Assembly: GCA_937121005.1 (NCBI GenBank)
Contig: CAKZKB010000129.1
Coordinates: 1-9,646, forward strand
Length of the DNA: 9,646 nt
Reading direction: 5' to 3'
From: an uncultured cyanobacterium
GTDB taxonomy: Bacteria; Cyanobacteriota; Cyanobacteriia; Cyanobacteriales; Geitlerinemataceae
The translations under genes and the position numbers were made by a program. The notes below the pieces were generated by a model that was given only the letters and a program-made list of their open reading frames with translations, was not told the DNA's origin and did no database searches. Of this stretch, positions 6,501 through 9,646 are shown one piece after another (position 1 is the first letter of the stretch; each line of letters opens with the position of its first letter).

Positions 6501-9500
6501 TTGGCAGCCGTTTACTTGGCGAAAGCAACAAAACCGGAAGAATATAAACCCATTCCGATCGCGATCGGTGACAATAACGATCGCGTTCCTTACGTGGTGC
6601 AACCGAATGATACTTTAACCAGTATCGCACGGGAAGAACTTTACGATCGCGATCGCTGGAATGAGATCGAACGGGAAGATGGCAGCAAGTTTAGCGATCG
6701 TCAAACGCCTTTAATCCCTGGAGATGTGGTTTATCTTCCCATCGAATATAAAATTGGAGAACCGAATGAGGCGATCGACTCTCCTTCTCGCGAACCCAAT
6801 GCTTTACCGCAGGATTTAGAACTGTTTGGCGATCTGCTTTACAACTTGGAAGATCCGATTTCCATTCCAGGGTTAGTGTACGATCGCGACGGATTTGAAG
6901 ATATCGATCGCATCGACTTCTGGATTCAAAAAGATGGCGAAGAATGGATCGATATCGCCGATGTCACCAACTTTATCGCCGATCCAGAAGATGACAACTG
7001 GGCTCGTTTCGATTACGATTTAGAGGGTTTAGAATCGGGACGCTATCAGTTACGTGGAATTGTCTATGACGATGCAGGAACTCCTAGCGATACCATCGAC
7101 CATCGCTTCAGCGTCGCACCGGGAAACTTGTCGGATAACGTTCGTTACGCGATCGAGCGATCGATGAATTTTGATGGGTACGATCGCGAGACTTTAGAAG
7201 CAACAAATTCCTGGGTGGTTAGCGTTCTTCCGGGGTATAATTCTGGCGAACTCGCATCAGAAATTGGCGCGATCGATCGCGGTGCAACCGGACATATTCC
7301 CAACACGCATATCTGGGATTTCTCGGAAGATGCCGATCTCGATAGCTTACTCTTGCAACTCGACGAACTACCGGGAATTGCCTTTTTCTACCCCCTTGTG
7401 GAAGTAGAATTGATTCCACTCTTCATTCCTAACGATCCGTTGTTTGCACAGCAATGGCATTTGAAAAATACCGCAAACAACACTGGCGGTCAAACGGGTA
7501 TCGATATTAATATCGAAGAAGTTTGGAATGAGTTCACTGGACAAGGAGTGGCGATCGCCTTTGTCGATGATGGTTTGCAGCACGATCGTCCCGACATTCA
7601 ACCCAATTACAATCCCAATCTCAGCCTGGATGTCAACAATAACGACAGCGATCCGTCACCATTTTCCTTCGATCGCACTTACAATTCTTCGGGTACGTCT
7701 CCGATTAAGGACAACGATTACAATTTCTCCAACGGGATCCCAGTGGGAGTCAAAGGTGCAATTACAGACTTAAAACTCACCTTCGATATCAATCATCCCA
7801 ATCCGAACGAACTGGATATTTACCTAGTCGATCCGAACAAAAACAACGATGATATTAACAATCTCATCGTTAGTGGATTGAGTCAAGCTGGCCTGCAAAC
7901 AATTGATATTGATGTTTACGACGGTGAGGAAGCCTCTGGCACTTGGACTCTTATTGTTGAAGATACCGCCACTGGAAATGAGGGGACGATCGACAGTTGG
8001 TCGTTGACTTTCAATACAGCCAACGGACACGGTACTGCTGTTGCTGGAATTGCGGCTGGAAAAGGCAATAATGGCATTGGAATTACGGGTGTCGCACCCG
8101 ATTCTAGCCTAGGAGGTATTCGCCTCATCTCTGACAATGCTACCGATATCGACATTGCTAAAGCATTGTTTCCCAATACCCAAGACCCCATCGACATTTT
8201 CAACAACAGTTGGAAGCCTCCGGTCTTCTTTAATTCGCCTTCTGGATTATATTCTCTCGAACAAGGTGTAAATTCAGGTCGCAACAACTTAGGAAACGTC
8301 TATGTTTTTGGATCGGGGAACGACGCACTTTTCCATGAGAATTTGAACCTCAATACCTTTGCTAATTCTCGGCAAGCGATCGCGGTTGGTGCCATCGACC
8401 ATGAAGGCAAACGGACTGCCTATTCTCAACTGGGTGCATCCTTGTTAGTCGTCGCACCATCGGGTGCGGCGGGATACGGTTTAACGACCACCGATCTAAC
8501 TGGAAGCAATGGCAAAAATGCAGGTGGAACGAATGACAAACTTTACGGAGTTGACAATCCCAATCCCGATTATACCAATCACTTTGACGGCACTTCTGCT
8601 GCGGCTCCCGTCGTTTCTGGTGTCGTTGCTTTGATGCTAGAAGCCAACCCGAATTTGACATGGCGAGACATACAACATATTCTCGTCACAACTGCTAACC
8701 GCAATCTCGTTACAGGAGACGCGAATTGGCAAGGAACAGTTGATGGTATTCGCCACAGCGATAGTTATGGGTTTGGTGTCGTGGATGCCAAAGCCGCAGT
8801 GGAAGCAGCGAAAACCTGGACTTCGGTTGCACCCGAAGTTGAAGTTGCAACAGAAACAATTGTTGTCAACCGTCCGATTCCTGAAGGATTTCCACGCGAT
8901 AGTAAAGTGACGATCGCCGAAGATATTAATGTCGAATGGGTAGAAGTCATTTTTGATGCCGAACATCCCTATCCAGGCGATTTGGAAATCGAACTAATTT
9001 CGCCTAGCGGCATGAAATCGCGACTGGTTAATCCTTCTGATTTGAGTCAAGACGACTTAGGAAATCGCGAGGCTTATGAAAATTGGGTTCTGACTTCAGT
9101 CCGTCACTGGGGAGAGTCTTCCCAAGGAGAATGGAAACTCGTTGTTCGCGATAAAGCAAGTGGTTATTCTGGCGAATGGAAGTCTTGGCAGTTAAAAGTT
9201 TACGGAACCGAACCGCCGTTACTCGAAGCCACAAACCTCGATCGACCTCACGACTATACCGAAGAAACATCTCTCAATCTTACCGATATTGTCGTCAGTA
9301 ACAACACTGGCGATGTCACGGCGACGCTGAAACTTTCCGATCCATTGGCGGGTATTTTGACAACGGGAACGTCAGGAAATGTTACCGCTACCTACGATGC
9401 GAGTACGGGGGTTTGGACGGCGATCGGTGCAGTAGAAGATGTGAATGCGTTGCTGGCTGATGTCCGTTTTGAACCGACGGAAAACTACAACAGCAACCTA

Positions 9501-9646
9501 CAAATTGCGACGGAAATTCGCGATACGCTTGGGGTTTTAACAGGGTCGATCGCGCTTTCTGGCATCAACACCAACGATAAACCGACTCTAGAAAACGCGA
9601 TCGCAGACCAGACTCTCAAAGAAAACGATCCCTTCAATTTCACCCT
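3507..9646 (+). CDS. Giant modular exoprotein with two S8 (subtilisin/kexin) protease domains, partial
   Basis: The frame stays open for 2046 codons and leaves the window. Domains by residue: 1-30 basic/hydrophobic start (MDLLSFLKWFKP), not a Sec signal; 31-340 extremely Asp/Glu/Ser-rich and disordered; 346-530 DUF4114, ending SDRDYNDIIFQV; 531-705 Ser/Thr/Asp linker; 705-1000 first S8 domain; 1028-1078 LysM (YVVQPNDTLTSIA, then IPGDVVYLP); 1103-1204 Ig-like domain; 1234-1303 convertase-type prodomain; 1309-1770 kexin-like S8 domain with an inserted P-like domain; 1778-1903 P domain; 1905-2020 cadherin-like repeat; 2026 onward a He_PIG/CADG-type repeat. The P domains and acidic stretches suggest a calcium-dependent secreted or surface protease. 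DUF4114 and the cadherin-like repeats are typical of type I-secreted proteins, whose C-terminal signal would lie outside the window. LysM suggests binding to peptidoglycan or another glycan. Substrates are unknown. The gene stands alone, with no visible operon partner. Confidence 0.95.
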   Translation, partial: MDLLSFLKWFKPSSRKTESQQWVGKTFPLEPILTPSGLVDSGDDSDVEAVALIATLPEEGDVDSAKEDTHDSVVEENTSDDETQAEPESSDVEIEDEQESNSEAFPDREENAIEEHLVNEDFSEDDLETIDFVDDEADNSTVAAGDTQEDTNSQAEEDAEELTSNGSEGENSDEGNEEKTQTEETVEVESEAIASDADSDTESDAETIGLDDSEDETEENIDSGTEPEDESPVAQDDSNNAVEGNTTDDESEETLETNDDRSDAVSSQDTPESEKSEATSASSIQVQDNSTFQPNDVDEVTTTNRQSLEDEGETIDAEIVDSDSSEGEQDDRETENLLEQVQKINFETGTFIVGESGEVGIDFLFDGGAFKGELGIFSLENLSVDLDSEDSTIAFIRESADRALSSSELGHVVISDRTEGAKFSGKLGEQHDWNEGEYQGVKTFQMKAGDRFGVLFVPNGSVRNVADNPSLEGAQRPLYSLGTANPDDEFHLGQIADVTGEGNTFVMEDLRVDGKSDRDYNDIIFQVRGATGEAPHVSEFNDDLLKTDLGKAIVEYTKPYIIPETPDTPANSGSQGAIDVPNSDVDSGDLDSDTTGENSESPTSESSQTGKQTLSQTTTSPGVSHDPPSNFNPIESAGDDRSNNSGNNGEIVIKTESGSGEDTSSEVDNTDNSDIPENTVDRTTHSTTNPESQSDLTASIPSVDRLELPDSFEFDFPKENQPLVGIVDTGFSDISPDIDYGDITANFDAIDVDENPFENASESSERGTHLLGIIKAEQGNDVGIDGINDAVPAWIGRGSSEQFAQSLNQFVETAKESEQPNAVVNISFELTQTDANGNIVPRYELTTAEKEAIEFARQNNIVLVVSAGDSGTIPSALAQASQEFDNIITVGAAEQFDPEVAISKGSDRVEYSNFGNSLDILAEGGTIADPVVSTVGDGAGTMSGTSVATAKVTGSISQIWAANPELSYRQVIDIVKSTATDLNVANPDTETGAGLLNFLAAVYLAKATKPEEYKPIPIAIGDNNDRVPYVVQPNDTLTSIAREELYDRDRWNEIEREDGSKFSDRQTPLIPGDVVYLPIEYKIGEPNEAIDSPSREPNALPQDLELFGDLLYNLEDPISIPGLVYDRDGFEDIDRIDFWIQKDGEEWIDIADVTNFIADPEDDNWARFDYDLEGLESGRYQLRGIVYDDAGTPSDTIDHRFSVAPGNLSDNVRYAIERSMNFDGYDRETLEATNSWVVSVLPGYNSGELASEIGAIDRGATGHIPNTHIWDFSEDADLDSLLLQLDELPGIAFFYPLVEVELIPLFIPNDPLFAQQWHLKNTANNTGGQTGIDINIEEVWNEFTGQGVAIAFVDDGLQHDRPDIQPNYNPNLSLDVNNNDSDPSPFSFDRTYNSSGTSPIKDNDYNFSNGIPVGVKGAITDLKLTFDINHPNPNELDIYLVDPNKNNDDINNLIVSGLSQAGLQTIDIDVYDGEEASGTWTLIVEDTATGNEGTIDSWSLTFNTANGHGTAVAGIAAGKGNNGIGITGVAPDSSLGGIRLISDNATDIDIAKALFPNTQDPIDIFNNSWKPPVFFNSPSGLYSLEQGVNSGRNNLGNVYVFGSGNDALFHENLNLNTFANSRQAIAVGAIDHEGKRTAYSQLGASLLVVAPSGAAGYGLTTTDLTGSNGKNAGGTNDKLYGVDNPNPDYTNHFDGTSAAAPVVSGVVALMLEANPNLTWRDIQHILVTTANRNLVTGDANWQGTVDGIRHSDSYGFGVVDAKAAVEAAKTWTSVAPEVEVATETIVVNRPIPEGFPRDSKVTIAEDINVEWVEVIFDAEHPYPGDLEIELISPSGMKSRLVNPSDLSQDDLGNREAYENWVLTSVRHWGESSQGEWKLVVRDKASGYSGEWKSWQLKVYGTEPPLLEATNLDRPHDYTEETSLNLTDIVVSNNTGDVTATLKLSDPLAGILTTGTSGNVTATYDASTGVWTAIGAVEDVNALLADVRFEPTENYNSNLQIATEIRDTLGVLTGSIALSGINTNDKPTLENAIADQTLKENDPFNFT
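5622..6504 (+). other. First S8 protease domain (within the giant protein)
   Basis: Residues about 706-1000. Catalytic Asp728 lies in VGIVDTGF, His769 in RGTHLLGII and Ser946 in GTMSGTSVATAKVTG, so the triad is present. The oxyanion-hole position, normally Asn in an AGN motif, reads VVSAGDSG with Asp869. His is preceded by Arg rather than the usual Gly-His context. Spacing (41, 100 and 77 residues) fits a subtilisin fold. The Asn-to-Asp change recalls mammalian convertase PC2, which is active with Asp there, so reduced or specialised activity is possible but loss of activity is not proven. Confidence 0.85.
7431..8810 (+). other. Second S8 protease domain, kexin/furin-like (within the giant protein)
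   Basis: Residues about 1309-1770. It opens with NDPLFAQQWHLKNT and DINIEEVWNEFTGQGV, hallmark sequences of proprotein convertases (S8B). The catalytic residues are Asp1354 in FVDDGLQ, His1508 in GHGTAVAGI, oxyanion Asn1605 in FGSGND and Ser1697 in FDGTSAAAPVVSGV; LEANPNLTWRDIQHIL then follows as in Kex2. The VDDG pair is typical of convertases, where the second Asp helps to select basic P2 residues. The prodomain before it has no Arg/Lys cluster at its end, so classical furin-type self-cleavage is not obvious. Asp and His are 154 residues apart, against about 32-40 normally, because of the insertion annotated separately. Confidence 0.9.
7728..8021 (+). other. P-like domain inserted inside the second protease domain
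   Basis: Residues about 1408-1505, between catalytic Asp1354 and His1508. The order of motifs is that of a convertase P domain: an LKLTFDINHPNPNELDIYLVDP strand pair written here as LKLTFDINHP and ELDIYLVDP, then GTWTLIVEDTATGNEG and IDSWSLTF. The regular P domain at 1778-1903 shows the same series (VEVIFDAEHPYPGDLEIELISP shortened to AEHPYPGDLEIEL, GEWKLVVRD, WKSWQLKVYG). The two are therefore likely duplicates, one relocated into a surface loop of the catalytic domain. Confidence 0.75.

Overview
The window comes from a cyanobacterium. It carries a photosystem II subunit gene (psbX) and a cyanobacterial SigG-type sigma factor. It also contains at least 12 exact copies of the HIP1 octamer GCGATCGC (first bases at 65, 245, 763, 1507, 3243, 4852, 5053, 6223, 6649, 7551, 8376, 9597), where about 0.15 would be expected by chance. 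Species cannot be told from the sequence. The repeats and the very large modular exoprotein would suit a larger-genome, filamentous type, but that is only an impression.

Left part (1-1642, mostly minus strand): a membrane-anchored anti-sigma factor runs off the left edge. Upstream of it on the same strand is its likely partner, an ECF sigma factor of the SigG type, and then psbX. Between sigG and psbX lie two perfect or near-perfect palindromic repeats. A consensus-like plus-strand promoter fires directly into the first of them, antisense to psbX.

Middle (1642-2824): psbX diverges from a small YggT-family membrane protein across about 120 bp holding two mirror-image GCTACAAT boxes. The YggT gene meets, tail to tail, a secreted pentapeptide-repeat protein with two C-terminal DUF4214-like repeats. 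Their two TAG stop codons sit on one CTAG palindrome.

Intergenic (2825-3506): about 680 bp without a convincing gene. It contains a 122-bp MITE with an 8-bp target duplication and 5'-GTAA ends, which is the IS66-family signature.

Right part (3507 to the end): one open frame of more than 2046 codons that continues past the window. In order it encodes a very acidic segment, a DUF4114 domain, a first subtilisin-type (S8) domain, a LysM, an Ig-like domain, a proprotein-convertase-type prodomain, a second (kexin/furin-like) S8 domain, a P domain and cadherin-like repeats. The two most striking points are that the second protease domain has an additional P-like domain inserted between its catalytic Asp and His, and that the first protease domain keeps its triad but has Asp in place of the oxyanion-hole Asn. 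This two-protease, two-P-domain protein is the best candidate here for something undescribed.
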